Below are positions 16,796 through 25,164 of a stretch of 64,000 nt of DNA, in pieces. The notes under the pieces were generated by a model, which did not search any database, was not told the DNA's origin, and saw nothing but the letters and a program-made list of their open reading frames with translations. The DNA comes from Holophagales bacterium (GTDB taxonomy: Bacteria; Acidobacteriota; Thermoanaerobaculia; Multivoradales; Multivoraceae): contig VYDI01000019.1 in the NCBI GenBank assembly GCA_009843505.1, positions 2,501 through 66,500 on the forward strand, written 5' to 3'. Each line of letters starts with the position of its first letter. Position 1 is the stretch's first letter. The translations under genes and the position numbers were made by a program.

Positions 16796-17614
16796 ATGAA
16801 ACTCCCTGCCGTCCGCCGGACCCTTCCGGCTCTACTGGCGATGATCGCGTGCCTGACGGTTTCCGGAGACGCCATCGCCCAGGACGACCTGCGCGGCTTC
16901 CAGCTCGTTGGCGACTACCAGCTCTTCCTGCAGGGACAGGAGGCGCCCGACGCACAGCTCTACCTCTCCCGCACCGCGGGCGCCTTCCTCGTGGTCGCCG
17001 ATGGCCTGCCGTCACCCGTGCTGCTGAGCGCCCGCAATCAGATGAGCCGCAAGGTTCAGCTACTCAAGATCTCCCCAGCCGGCGAGGACACACTCGACCT
17101 CCTTCCCGGCGCCCTGTTCGGCCCCGCCATGCCGTTCCGCCAGATTCCCAAGGGACTCGAGTTCGCGGTGGACGGTGTCCTCGCCCAGCTCCGGCAGCGG
17201 CCCTCCTGGGCCGGCGAAGCGACGCTCGCCGACCTCTACGCCCACGAACCAGGCTATCGCCGCGACGCCAGTTCCTACCAGAGCGACCCGGCGGCCGTCG
17301 CCGAGACAGCCGCGCTCGGCGCCGGGGTCGAGGTCCGCGTCGTGTTCGGGTCCTGGTGCCACGTCTGCGAGCGCTTCATGCCGCGCGGCCTGAAGGTCCA
17401 CGAGGAGCTCCAGGACTCGCCCGTGCGGTTTACCTACTACGGCCTCGGAGACGACAACCCGTGGGGTGACGCCGAGGTGGACCGTCTCGGGGTCACGGAA
17501 CTCCCGACCGCGATCGTCTACCGGAACGGCGAGGAGATCGGCCGTTTCATCGGCGGCCCCGGCTGGACGAATCCCGAGGTGTCCCTGCTCAACATTCTGC
17601 GAGAGAATCCGTAG
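16796..17614 (+). CDS. Exported thioredoxin-fold protein with CxxC
   Basis: A 272-residue secreted protein. The signal peptide covers residues 1-29 (LPALLAMIACLTVSGDAIAQ). Residues 30-170 form a domain I do not recognise. The C-terminal ~95 residues are thioredoxin-like, with the active site SWCHVCERF (Cys188 and Cys191) and the cis-Pro segment ELPTAIVYRNGEEIGRFIG. Probably a periplasmic thiol:disulfide oxidoreductase acting on a client gripped by the N-terminal part; partner unknown. AGAGGA lies 7 bases before the ATG. It is inserted between xerC and hslV, an unusual place in this neighbourhood. Confidence 0.8.
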   Translation: MKLPAVRRTLPALLAMIACLTVSGDAIAQDDLRGFQLVGDYQLFLQGQEAPDAQLYLSRTAGAFLVVADGLPSPVLLSARNQMSRKVQLLKISPAGEDTLDLLPGALFGPAMPFRQIPKGLEFAVDGVLAQLRQRPSWAGEATLADLYAHEPGYRRDASSYQSDPAAVAETAALGAGVEVRVVFGSWCHVCERFMPRGLKVHEELQDSPVRFTYYGLGDDNPWGDAEVDRLGVTELPTAIVYRNGEEIGRFIGGPGWTNPEVSLLNILRENP

Positions 17615-17664
17615 ACGAGCTGCGACCGCCCCGTGACGGGAAGCTCGGAGAGCCCCAGCCAACC

Positions 17665-18213
17665 ATGACGACGATTCTGCTCGTGCGCCGCGGCGACACG
17701 ACCTGCATGGCCAGTGATGGCCAGGTCACAAACGGCGCCGCGAACACGGTGGTCAAGGCGAGGGCCCGCAAGGTTCAGCGCGCCGGCAAGGGTCAGGTTC
17801 TGGTCGGTTTCGCGGGCGGCGGCGCCGACGCGCTGGCCCTCTTCTCGCGGTTCGAGGCGAAGCTCGACGAGTACCAGGGGAACTTCGAGCGCGCCGTGGT
17901 CGAACTGGCGATGGACTGGCGGACGGATCGCGCACTGCGACGGCTCGAGGCCCAGATGATCGTGACCGACGGCCGCAAGAGCTTCCTCGCGATGGGCAAC
18001 GGCGACCTCCTGGAACCGGACAGCGACATGCCGCTGGCGATCGGCTCGGGCGGGAACTACGCTCTGGCCGCGGCTCGCGCCCTGCTTGAGCACACCGAAC
18101 TCGACGCGGAACGCATCGCGCTCGAGGCGATGCGAATCACCGCCGACCTCTGCATCTACACGAACGACGAGATCACCGTCGAGCGTCTCGAAACGGGCGG
18201 GAACGGCGCATGA
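17665..18213 (+). CDS. hslV: HslV, peptidase subunit of the HslUV (ClpQY) protease
   Basis: Proteasome-like threonine protease forming the dodecamer capped by HslU. The 182 residues begin MTTILLVRRGDTTCMASDGQVT; Thr2 becomes the catalytic nucleophile after Met removal. Conserved blocks are GFAGGGADALALFSRFEAKL, MDWRTDRALRRLEAQMIV, AIGSGGNYALAAARALLEHT and CIYTNDEITVE. Length is as expected. It overlaps the hslU start by 4 bases (ATGA). Confidence 0.97.
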   Translation: MTTILLVRRGDTTCMASDGQVTNGAANTVVKARARKVQRAGKGQVLVGFAGGGADALALFSRFEAKLDEYQGNFERAVVELAMDWRTDRALRRLEAQMIVTDGRKSFLAMGNGDLLEPDSDMPLAIGSGGNYALAAARALLEHTELDAERIALEAMRITADLCIYTNDEITVERLETGGNGA

Positions 18214-19583
18214 CGCTTCCTCCGGCGCCAGACGCTCCGTTCGTCGAGGATCTCACACCGCGCGAGATCGTCGCCGCGCTCGACCGCCACGTCGTCGGCC
18301 AGAAGGACGCCAAGCGCGCCGTGGCGATCGCCATGCGCAACCGCTGGCGCCGCCAGCAGCTCGATCCGGAAACCGCCGAGGACATCGCGCCCAAGAACAT
18401 CCTGATGATGGGGCCCACCGGCGTCGGCAAGACGGAGATCGCGCGCCGGCTGGCCAAGCTCGCCCGCGCCCCCTTCCTCAAGATCGAGGCGAGCAAGTTC
18501 ACCGAGGTCGGTTACGTGGGCCGCGACGTCGAGTCGATCGTCCGCGATCTGATGGAGCTCGCGGTAGTGATGGTCGGGGAGGAGAAACGGGCGGCGGTGG
18601 AGGCCGACGCCGCGTCCCGGGCCGACGAGAGGCTGCTCCAGATCCTGGTCCCCCAGGCGCCCCAACCGGCTGGCGAGTCCGGCGATCCCGCCGATCAGGC
18701 GGCGCCCACCGAGACCCGCGAGCGGTTCCGCCAGTGGCTCGAGGAGGGCCGCCTCGACCACCGGATGGTCGAGATCGAGGTGGACGACGCTTCGCACCAG
18801 CAGTTCGAGATGTTCACGCCCCAGGGCGTCGAAGCGGTAGGCATCAACCTGAAGGAGATGCTCCCGGGTCTGTTCGGCAAACGTAAACGTCAGATGGTCG
18901 AGGTGAGCGAGGCGCGGGAGATCCTGAGGCGGCAGGAAGCCGAGGCGCTGATCGATCGCCAGGACGTTGCCGAGGAAGCCCGGCTGCGAGTCGAGCAGGC
19001 CGGCATCGTCTTTCTCGACGAGATCGACAAGGTCGCCGGCCGCGACGGCGGCCACGGTCCCGACGTGTCGCGCGAGGGGGTTCAGCGCGATCTCCTGCCG
19101 ATCGTCGAAGGGACGACGGTGACCACCAAGTACGGACCGGTCAAGACCGACCACGTGCTGTTCATCGGCGCCGGCGCGTTCCACGTGGCCAAGCCGTCGG
19201 ATCTGATCCCGGAACTCCAGGGTCGCTTCCCGATCCGCGTTGAACTGGGAGCGCTGGGCGAGGACGAGTTCGTCCGCATCCTGACCGAGCCGGACAGCGC
19301 CCTGACCACCCAGTACAGCGCGCTTCTCGGCGCGGAGGGCCTGGACCTCTCCTTCGGTGAGGACGCGGTGCGGGAAGTTGCCCGGCTAGCGGTGCAGGTC
19401 AACTCGCAGACCGAGAACATCGGGGCCCGCCGCCTGGCCACCTTGATGGAGCGGCTGCTGGACGAGGTCTCCTTCGAAGCGCCGGACATGAACGGCGTGA
19501 CCCTGAAAGTCGACGCCGCCTACGTCAACCGCGCGCTCGCCGATGTCGTGAAGGACCGTGATCTCAGCCGCTATGTCCTCTGA
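18210..19583 (+). CDS. hslU: HslU, ATPase subunit of the HslUV protease
   Basis: AAA+ unfoldase that feeds substrates to HslV. The 457-residue protein has TPREIVAALDRHVVGQ at the N-terminus, Walker A GPTGVGKT (68-75), an inserted I-domain (~100-240), Walker B FLDEIDK, and ends LSRYVL, the C-terminal tail that docks into HslV (normally LSRFIL). The start ATG overlaps the hslV stop, giving paired synthesis. The 3' end overlaps the small lipoprotein gene by 11 bases. Confidence 0.97.
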   Translation: MTLPPAPDAPFVEDLTPREIVAALDRHVVGQKDAKRAVAIAMRNRWRRQQLDPETAEDIAPKNILMMGPTGVGKTEIARRLAKLARAPFLKIEASKFTEVGYVGRDVESIVRDLMELAVVMVGEEKRAAVEADAASRADERLLQILVPQAPQPAGESGDPADQAAPTETRERFRQWLEEGRLDHRMVEIEVDDASHQQFEMFTPQGVEAVGINLKEMLPGLFGKRKRQMVEVSEAREILRRQEAEALIDRQDVAEEARLRVEQAGIVFLDEIDKVAGRDGGHGPDVSREGVQRDLLPIVEGTTVTTKYGPVKTDHVLFIGAGAFHVAKPSDLIPELQGRFPIRVELGALGEDEFVRILTEPDSALTTQYSALLGAEGLDLSFGEDAVREVARLAVQVNSQTENIGARRLATLMERLLDEVSFEAPDMNGVTLKVDAAYVNRALADVVKDRDLSRYVL

Positions 19584-19824
19584 GTGTCGTAAGCGCCGCC
19601 CGCTTCGGCTGGCCGCAACCGGCACGGTCCTGCTCGTCGTCCTAGCCAGCCTGGGCTGCGGGCTGAAGGGTGATCCCCTGCCCCCGATCCGCCCGGCGGA
19701 ACCGGCCGCGGAAGGGGTTCCGGCCGAGGCAGAAGCCACCAGCGAGGAGAGCGAAGACTCCGAACCCGAGGCCGACGACGGCGACGAGGAGGAGGACGGC
19801 GACAGCGCTCAAGGGGCGGCATGA
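19573..19824 (+). CDS. LptM (YifL)-like small lipoprotein
   Basis: An 83-residue lipoprotein. A hydrophobic signal (LRLAATGTVLLVVLASLGC) ends in the lipobox LASLGC, and the next residues GLKGDPLPP closely resemble the CGLKGPLY signature of LptM/YifL, which helps LptDE assemble in enterobacteria. The gene sits directly before dapF, as yifL does in Escherichia coli, which supports the identification. After the motif comes a strongly acidic, low-complexity tail (Glu/Asp/Ala) not usual in LptM. ATG 19573 overlaps the hslU stop; a GTG five codons earlier is possible. It overlaps dapF by 4 bases. Confidence 0.7.
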   Translation: MSSECRKRRPLRLAATGTVLLVVLASLGCGLKGDPLPPIRPAEPAAEGVPAEAEATSEESEDSEPEADDGDEEEDGDSAQGAA

Positions 19825-20645
19825 GCGACCAGGACGGCACACCGTTCCTGCTCGTCTCCGGTGCCGGCAACGACTTCATCGCCCTCATCGAACGCCCGGC
19901 TCCGGCCGCCGGAACGATCCAGGCCTGGTGCCGGCGGGGCGTGTCGGTCGGCGCCGACGGCCTGTTCACGCTGCATCGGATAGCCGAAGAGCGCTATGCC
20001 CTCGACTACGCGAACGCCGACGGTGCCCGGGCGGCCCTGTGCCTGAACGCTGCCCGCTGCGCGGCCCGCCTCGCCTTCGACCAGGAGCCGGACGCGCGGA
20101 GCCTGACGATCGAGACCGGCGCCGGCGACCTCATCGCCGAACCGGTCGACGACACCTGCACCGCCGTCCGCGTTCCGGCACCGACGGCGGGCCGACGGAT
20201 GACGCTGCGCGCGAACGGCCGGGACGTTCCGGGATGGCGGATCGACGCCGGCGTCCCCCACTTCGTCCTCTGGTGGTCCGGCGACCTGGACGAAGCGCCG
20301 GTCGAGTCGCTCGGTCCGGTGCTGCGCGCGCATCCTGACCTGGGCCCGGAAGGCGCAAACGTCCACTTCGTCGACCTCGATCCACTGGGGCGCTTTCGCA
20401 TCCGGTCCTTCGAGCGCGGAGTCGAAGCGGAGACTCTCGCCTGCGGCACCGGCGTCGTCGCGGCGGCCGCTTGCGGAATCGCCGAGGGGCGGCTGTCGCT
20501 GCCCATTGCGGCCGTCACCAGGAGCGGCTTCGAACTGCGTCTCGAGGCCGCTCCGGACGGCCCTGACGGCCACGGCCGCTGGCGCCTGTCCGGCGACGCC
20601 AGAATCGTCGCCAGGGGCCGCATCGCCGCGGCCGCCAGCGCGTAA
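19821..20645 (+). CDS. dapF: DapF, diaminopimelate epimerase
   Basis: Interconverts LL- and meso-diaminopimelate for lysine and peptidoglycan. The 274-residue protein has the N-terminal GAGNDFIAL and the two active-site cysteines, Cys74 (ANADGARAALCLNAARC) and Cys208 (LACGTGVVAAA). The first motif departs from the usual CGNGxRC: the glycines flanking Asn are Leu and Ala (CLNAARC). The thiols are intact, so activity is likely, but substrate-loop geometry may differ. It overlaps the LptM-like gene by 4 bases, and tyrS follows after 23. Confidence 0.88.
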   Translation: MSDQDGTPFLLVSGAGNDFIALIERPAPAAGTIQAWCRRGVSVGADGLFTLHRIAEERYALDYANADGARAALCLNAARCAARLAFDQEPDARSLTIETGAGDLIAEPVDDTCTAVRVPAPTAGRRMTLRANGRDVPGWRIDAGVPHFVLWWSGDLDEAPVESLGPVLRAHPDLGPEGANVHFVDLDPLGRFRIRSFERGVEAETLACGTGVVAAAACGIAEGRLSLPIAAVTRSGFELRLEAAPDGPDGHGRWRLSGDARIVARGRIAAAASA

Positions 20646-20656
20646 GGGCGGCTTGC

Positions 20657-20662
20657 TACCCT
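20657..20662 (+). promoter_or_regulatory. Candidate -10 element (TACCCT) before tyrS
   Basis: TAnnnT hexamer 6 bases before the tyrS ATG, the same spacing as at lon and the TPR gene. No Shine-Dalgarno site and no clear -35. Confidence 0.35.
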
Positions 20663-20668
20663 CCGCCC

Positions 20669-21904
20669 ATGAGCAGCGGCTTTCCCCCCATCGACGAGCA
20701 AATGGAACTGCTCCTCCGCGGAGCGGTCGACGTGGTCGAAGAGGACGCCCTGCGGCAGAGGCTGGAGCAATCCCGTGCGGAGGGCCGTCCGCTGCTCGTC
20801 AAGACGGGCTTTGATCCCACCGCGCCCGACCTGCACCTCGGCCACGCCGTGCTGCTGCGGAAGATGGCCCACTTCCAGCAACTGGGGCATCGGGTCGTCT
20901 TCCTGGTCGGCGACTTCACCGCGATGATCGGCGACCCGACCGGAAAGAAGGCAACCCGCCCGCAACTCTCACGCGAGCAAGTCCTGGCCAACGCCGAGAC
21001 CTACCAGGAGCAGGCCTGGCTGGTCCTCGACCGGGAACTGACCGAGATCCAGCACAACAGCGAGTGGCTCGGAGCCCTCGGCGCGGAGGGTCTCGTCCGC
21101 CTCGCCGGCTCCTACACGCTGGCCCGGATGATGGAGCGGGAGGACTTCCGGGACCGCTTCGAGAAGCACGAACCGATCTCGATCCACGAGCTGCTGTATC
21201 CCCTGACCCAGGGCCACGACTCCGTCGTCATGGAGGCCGACGTCGAACTCGGCGGACACGACCAGCTGCTCAACCTTTTGGTGGGGCGGGACCTGATGCG
21301 CGCCCGCGGCATGGAGCCCCAGATCGCGCTCACCGTGCCGCTCCTGGTCGGCACCGACGGCGCCCAGAAGATGTCCAAGAGCCTGGGCAACGCGATCGCG
21401 TTCAAGGACTCGCCGCGCGAGATGTTCGGCCGCACGATGTCGATTCCCGACGACCTGATGTGGGACTGGCGGCTACTGCTCACCGACATGGACGAGGCCG
21501 AGATCGACCGCCAGAAGGCCGACGTCGCGAGCGGGCAGGCTAGCCCGCGCGACCTGAAGGCCGACCTCGCCCATGACCTGGTGGGCCACTTTCACGGCCC
21601 CGGCGCCGCCGACGAGGCGCACGCCGAGTTCGACCGCATGTTCCGCGGCGGCGGCGTGCCCGACGAGGTCGAGACCCGCGTCGTTCCGTCCGGCCAGCCG
21701 CTCTTCACCCTGATCGCCGACACCGGGCTCACGGGGAGCCGAGCCGAGGCCCGGCGCCTGATCCAGCAAGGCGCCGTTTCCCTCGACGGCGAGAAGATCG
21801 GCGATCCCTACTTCACCCTGCCGGATGGCGCAAACGCGCTGCTGAAGGTGGGAAAGCGCCGCTTCCTGCAGGTTGTAGCCCCAGCCGCCGATGCCGCAGA
21901 CTGA
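20669..21904 (+). CDS. tyrS: TyrS, tyrosyl-tRNA synthetase
   Basis: Class I aminoacyl-tRNA synthetase charging tRNA-Tyr. The 411-residue protein has the HIGH box in DPTAPDLHLGHAVLL, the KMSKS box exactly (QKMSKSLGNAI) and a C-terminal S4 RNA-binding domain (GSRAEARRLIQQGAVSLDGEKI). The sequence type, with LVGDFTAMIGDPTGKK and the HDSVVMEADVELGG segment, is that of the TyrRZ-like bacterial group. The 3' end overlaps the next small membrane-protein gene by 14 bases. Confidence 0.97.
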   Translation: MSSGFPPIDEQMELLLRGAVDVVEEDALRQRLEQSRAEGRPLLVKTGFDPTAPDLHLGHAVLLRKMAHFQQLGHRVVFLVGDFTAMIGDPTGKKATRPQLSREQVLANAETYQEQAWLVLDRELTEIQHNSEWLGALGAEGLVRLAGSYTLARMMEREDFRDRFEKHEPISIHELLYPLTQGHDSVVMEADVELGGHDQLLNLLVGRDLMRARGMEPQIALTVPLLVGTDGAQKMSKSLGNAIAFKDSPREMFGRTMSIPDDLMWDWRLLLTDMDEAEIDRQKADVASGQASPRDLKADLAHDLVGHFHGPGAADEAHAEFDRMFRGGGVPDEVETRVVPSGQPLFTLIADTGLTGSRAEARRLIQQGAVSLDGEKIGDPYFTLPDGANALLKVGKRRFLQVVAPAADAAD

Positions 21905-22199
21905 GCGTCACCCGGAACTGCAGTCGCACCCCCTCGGTGACGAGGAACTGCCACCCCTGCGGGTCGGAGTACGCATTCTCCTGTTCGCCCTAGGGTCCTT
22001 TCTCGTCCTCTTCGGTCTGATCTTCGGTCCGCTGCCCCTCATCCCCGCGATCGTCCTCGTACCCGCGGGGGTGGCCCTCCTGTCACTGGCCAGCAACCGG
22101 CTGAACCTGCGCCTGAGGGCTTTCATCATGCGCCGCTGGCCCAACGCGTGGTTTCGGATCCAGCGCGTCCGAGCCTGGTTGCACCGCCGCCTGAGCTGA
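21891..22199 (+). CDS. Small two-helix membrane protein (PGPGW-like)
   Basis: A 102-residue protein with two hydrophobic helices (ILLFALGSFLVLFGLIFG and LPLIPAIVLVPAGVALLSLA) joined by a Pro-rich turn, then a basic, Trp-containing tail (RRWPNAWFRIQRVRAWLHRRL). The plan is that of the PGPGW family of small inner-membrane proteins; the match is by layout and the GPLPLIP turn only. Function unknown. Its ATG lies inside the end of tyrS. Confidence 0.65.
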   Translation: MPQTERHPELQSHPLGDEELPPLRVGVRILLFALGSFLVLFGLIFGPLPLIPAIVLVPAGVALLSLASNRLNLRLRAFIMRRWPNAWFRIQRVRAWLHRRLS

Positions 22200-22243
22200 C
22201 GACAAGGCCGGATCGCGAAAGCGCTCAGCCAGCGCCGGCGCCG

Positions 22244-23683
22244 CTACGGGTTCGCCTTCGCCGCTCGCTTCTTCAGACCGCGCAGGAAGACCCCGTTGAG
22301 CGCGATCAGCACCGCGGCGACGACGATCCACTGCCCGAACATGTTGCCGACGCCAAGCGGCCCCCAGAGCGGCTCGTTCCGGGCGCTCCAGATCATCCAG
22401 GCCACCAGCGCCAGCGCCTCGATGGCGACCAGCCGGATCGCCCAGTCCCACCACGCACCGACCTGCATGTCCTGGTCGCCGGTGTTGATCATCTCGGCGC
22501 GGAAGCGAGTGACGCCGTAGCGGATCGCGATCAGGGCGAAGAACAGGCCGCACGACATCAGAGCGACGCTCCAGACGTTGTCCTGGTTCAGGAAGAACGG
22601 CTGCCAGAGGGCCGAGGGAATGCCGAAGACGAAGGCCGCCGCCGCGAGCGAGATGATCGCCTTCCGCCTTTCGATCCCGGCCTCCTCGAGCGCCAGACCG
22701 ACCAACTGGAACATCGCGACGAGCGACGTCCAGGCCGCGAACACCAGGGCCATGAAGAACAGCACCATGAAGAAGGAGCCGCCTGGCATCGCGTTGAAGA
22801 GTTGAGGTATCCAGATGAACGTCAGGCCTTCGTTGCCGGCCCCGACGATCTGGCCGGCGGCGCCGGGCATGATCGAGAAGACGGTGCAGAGCACCATGAC
22901 GCCGGCGAGCAGCGAGACGCTGTTGTTCCCGAACGCCAGCAGGAAGGAGTTCAGGTTCGTGTCCTCCCGGCGGCGCGAGAACACGGCGTAGGTCAGCACC
23001 AGGCCCCAGCCGGCGCCCGTGTCCCAGGCGTTCTGGGTCAGCGCCTGCAGCCAGATGTTCGAGTCCAGCAGATCGCTCCAGGTGGGCCTGAACAGGAACT
23101 CCAGACCGTTCACCGCGCCCGGCAGCGTCACCGCCCGGATGGCGAGCACCACCACCAGCACCAGCAACGCCGGCATCAGGATCCGCACCACGCTCTCGAT
23201 GCCCCGGATCCCCTTGAGCACGACGATCACTCCCATCGCGAGCGCCAGAGCGTGAAACACCAGCACCTGGGGCGTGTAGGAGAACTCCTCCCAGAGCTGG
23301 ACCGATCGCTCGCCCCGAAGCTGCATTGTGATGGCGGCCAGGAAGTAGCGCAGGGTCCAGCCCATGACCACCGCGTAGTAGAAGCCGATGGCCGCCGCCA
23401 CCCACGCGATCCACGCGCCCATCCAGGCGAACCGTTCGCCCATCATCGCCGCGAACGTCCCCACCGTCCCGTTGCGCATCCTCTTGCCGAGCGCGAACTC
23501 GGCCAGGATCAGCGGCACCGACCAGAGCATCAGGAAGACGACCCAGGCGACGAGGAAGGAACCGCCGCCGTTGGACGCGGCAATCCGGGGGAATCGCCAG
23601 ATGTTGCCCGTGCCGACGGCCATGCCGAGCATGGCGAGCATCAGGCCCCACCGGCTCGAGAACAGTTGCGTCGCTGTGGTCAA
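22244..23683 (-). CDS. Sodium-dependent transporter, neurotransmitter:sodium symporter (NSS/SNF) family
   Basis: Na+-coupled amino-acid or amine symporter in the inner membrane, about 12 helices, LeuT fold. The N-terminus has the family signature SSRWGLMLAMLGMAVGTGN followed by IWRFPRIAASNGGGSFLVAW, the unwound TM1 that binds Na+ and substrate. The start is TTG 23683, with GGGAGAGGG just ahead; the first ATG lies inside TM1 and is too late. That gives 479 residues, normal for the family. Substrate cannot be told from sequence. It follows the APC permease after 101 bases in the icd-sucCD-ndk direction. Confidence 0.9.
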   Translation of the reverse strand: MTTATQLFSSRWGLMLAMLGMAVGTGNIWRFPRIAASNGGGSFLVAWVVFLMLWSVPLILAEFALGKRMRNGTVGTFAAMMGERFAWMGAWIAWVAAAIGFYYAVVMGWTLRYFLAAITMQLRGERSVQLWEEFSYTPQVLVFHALALAMGVIVVLKGIRGIESVVRILMPALLVLVVVLAIRAVTLPGAVNGLEFLFRPTWSDLLDSNIWLQALTQNAWDTGAGWGLVLTYAVFSRRREDTNLNSFLLAFGNNSVSLLAGVMVLCTVFSIMPGAAGQIVGAGNEGLTFIWIPQLFNAMPGGSFFMVLFFMALVFAAWTSLVAMFQLVGLALEEAGIERRKAIISLAAAAFVFGIPSALWQPFFLNQDNVWSVALMSCGLFFALIAIRYGVTRFRAEMINTGDQDMQVGAWWDWAIRLVAIEALALVAWMIWSARNEPLWGPLGVGNMFGQWIVVAAVLIALNGVFLRGLKKRAAKANP

Positions 23684-23784
23684 GCCCTCTCCCGCGCTGG
23701 TTCTGCCGTGCCGACGAGGGACCCTATCAACCCGTCCCTCGCGGCAACGGGCGCGGCCAGCAGCGTGACGCGGCGCCGACCATC

Positions 23785-25164
23785 TCAGTTCCGCCAGCGC
23801 CAGAGGAAGTAGAAGGGCACCCCCAGTCCGATGATCAGGAGACCGGCGCCTGAGGTCGCGGGACTCTCGCGGAGAGCATTGACGACGATCAGCAGGCTCG
23901 CCACCACGAAGAACAGAGGCGAGAGAGGGTAGCCCCACGCCCGGAACGGACGATGCTCCATAGGCCGTCGCCGCCGCAGGACGAACACCGCGAACACGGC
24001 GATGCCCGCGAACAGCACGACGCCGAACCCCGTGTACTCGACGAGCTGGTCGAAGGTGCCGGTCAGAACCAGCACGCTGCTCCAGACGGCCTGGGTAGCA
24101 ATCGCCACGACCGGCGTGCGAAACCGCGGATGCACCCTGCCGGCGGCGGGAAAGAACAGCCCGTCGCGGGCCATGGCGTAGTAGACCCGAGGCCCGGCCA
24201 GCACCATGGCGCTGATGGCTGCCGCGATCATCACGATCGACGCGGCCGCCCAGGCTCCCGCGGCACCGGGTCCAAACAGCCGTTCCACCGCCACGTCGCC
24301 GATGCGGAGCGCCTGGTCGGGAAACTCCGCCAGCGGCATGGCGTAGACGTAGACCATGTTCAACGCCAGGTAGATCACGACGACGATTCCCGTACCCATC
24401 AGCAACGCTCTCGGAACGTTCTTCTCCGGGTCCCGGATCTCCTCGCTGACGTAGGCCGCGGCATTCCACCCCGAGTAGCTGAACAACACCGGGATCAGCG
24501 CGAACGTCCAACTTGCGAGAGCTATCGGCCCACCTTCGGCATAGTGCGCCGCGCTTCCCCGCCCCAACGAGAACCCGAGCGCGATGACGACGACCAGTAC
24601 GGCGATCTTGGCGCCAGCCAGCAGGTTGTTGACGACGCGGCCCGGACCGAGGCCCAGGCTATGGACGACCGACATGCCGACGATGGCCGCGAGGGCCACC
24701 GCGCTCTGAGGTGACAACGTCAACGTTACGAAAACCAGGGAAACCGAGAAGATCGGCGTCGTGTCCGCGGCTGCGGGAACGAAACGGCCCAGGATCCCGG
24801 CCATGCCGACCGCACTGGCGGCAATGGCGCCGGAGAATCCCGCAACGAACGACGTCCAGCCGGCGAGAAAGCCCAGGAGAGGGCCGTAGGCTTCCTTGAG
24901 GTAGACGTACTCACCGCCGGCCTGCGGACGCAGGGCAGCCAGTTCCGCGTAGGCCAGCGCACCCGCAAGTGCCAGTGCGCCGCCGACCAGCCACACCCCG
25001 AGCATGGCGGCCGGGCTCGGCGCCAGTTGAGCCACCACGGCCGGCACAATGAAGATCCCGCTGCCGATCACGTTGGACACGACGATCGCGGCGCCGTCGA
25101 GGGCGCCCAGTCTGCGTTCGAGTGTCGGCGGCGGAGCCGTGGCCCGTCTCCCGGGCGGTATCAG
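23785..25164 (-). CDS. APC-superfamily amino-acid permease (LAT/YfnA-like)
   Basis: Inner-membrane amino-acid transporter with about 12 helices. TM1 holds NVIGSGIFIVP, the unwound substrate-binding GSGIF loop; ELAALRPQAGGEYVYLKEAYG is the TM2-3 signature. The first ordinary start codon, GTG 25080, falls in the middle of TM1. The frame remains open upstream and encodes ERRLGALDGAAIVV, the expected N-terminal half of TM1, up to a TGA inside ndk, but it contains no ATG, GTG or TTG. I therefore extend to a CTG at 25164 that overlaps the ndk stop (CTGA), mimicking the ATGA coupling seen elsewhere here. The extent of the N-terminus is uncertain; the identity is not. Confidence 0.85.
   Translation of the reverse strand: MIPPGRRATAPPPTLERRLGALDGAAIVVSNVIGSGIFIVPAVVAQLAPSPAAMLGVWLVGGALALAGALAYAELAALRPQAGGEYVYLKEAYGPLLGFLAGWTSFVAGFSGAIAASAVGMAGILGRFVPAAADTTPIFSVSLVFVTLTLSPQSAVALAAIVGMSVVHSLGLGPGRVVNNLLAGAKIAVLVVVIALGFSLGRGSAAHYAEGGPIALASWTFALIPVLFSYSGWNAAAYVSEEIRDPEKNVPRALLMGTGIVVVIYLALNMVYVYAMPLAEFPDQALRIGDVAVERLFGPGAAGAWAAASIVMIAAAISAMVLAGPRVYYAMARDGLFFPAAGRVHPRFRTPVVAIATQAVWSSVLVLTGTFDQLVEYTGFGVVLFAGIAVFAVFVLRRRRPMEHRPFRAWGYPLSPLFFVVASLLIVVNALRESPATSGAGLLIIGLGVPFYFLWRWRN

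Noticed and set aside
22232..22241. Ten-base palindrome GCGCCGGCGC between the small membrane protein and the NSS transporter.
   Set aside because: No loop, no T-run; too weak to call a terminator.
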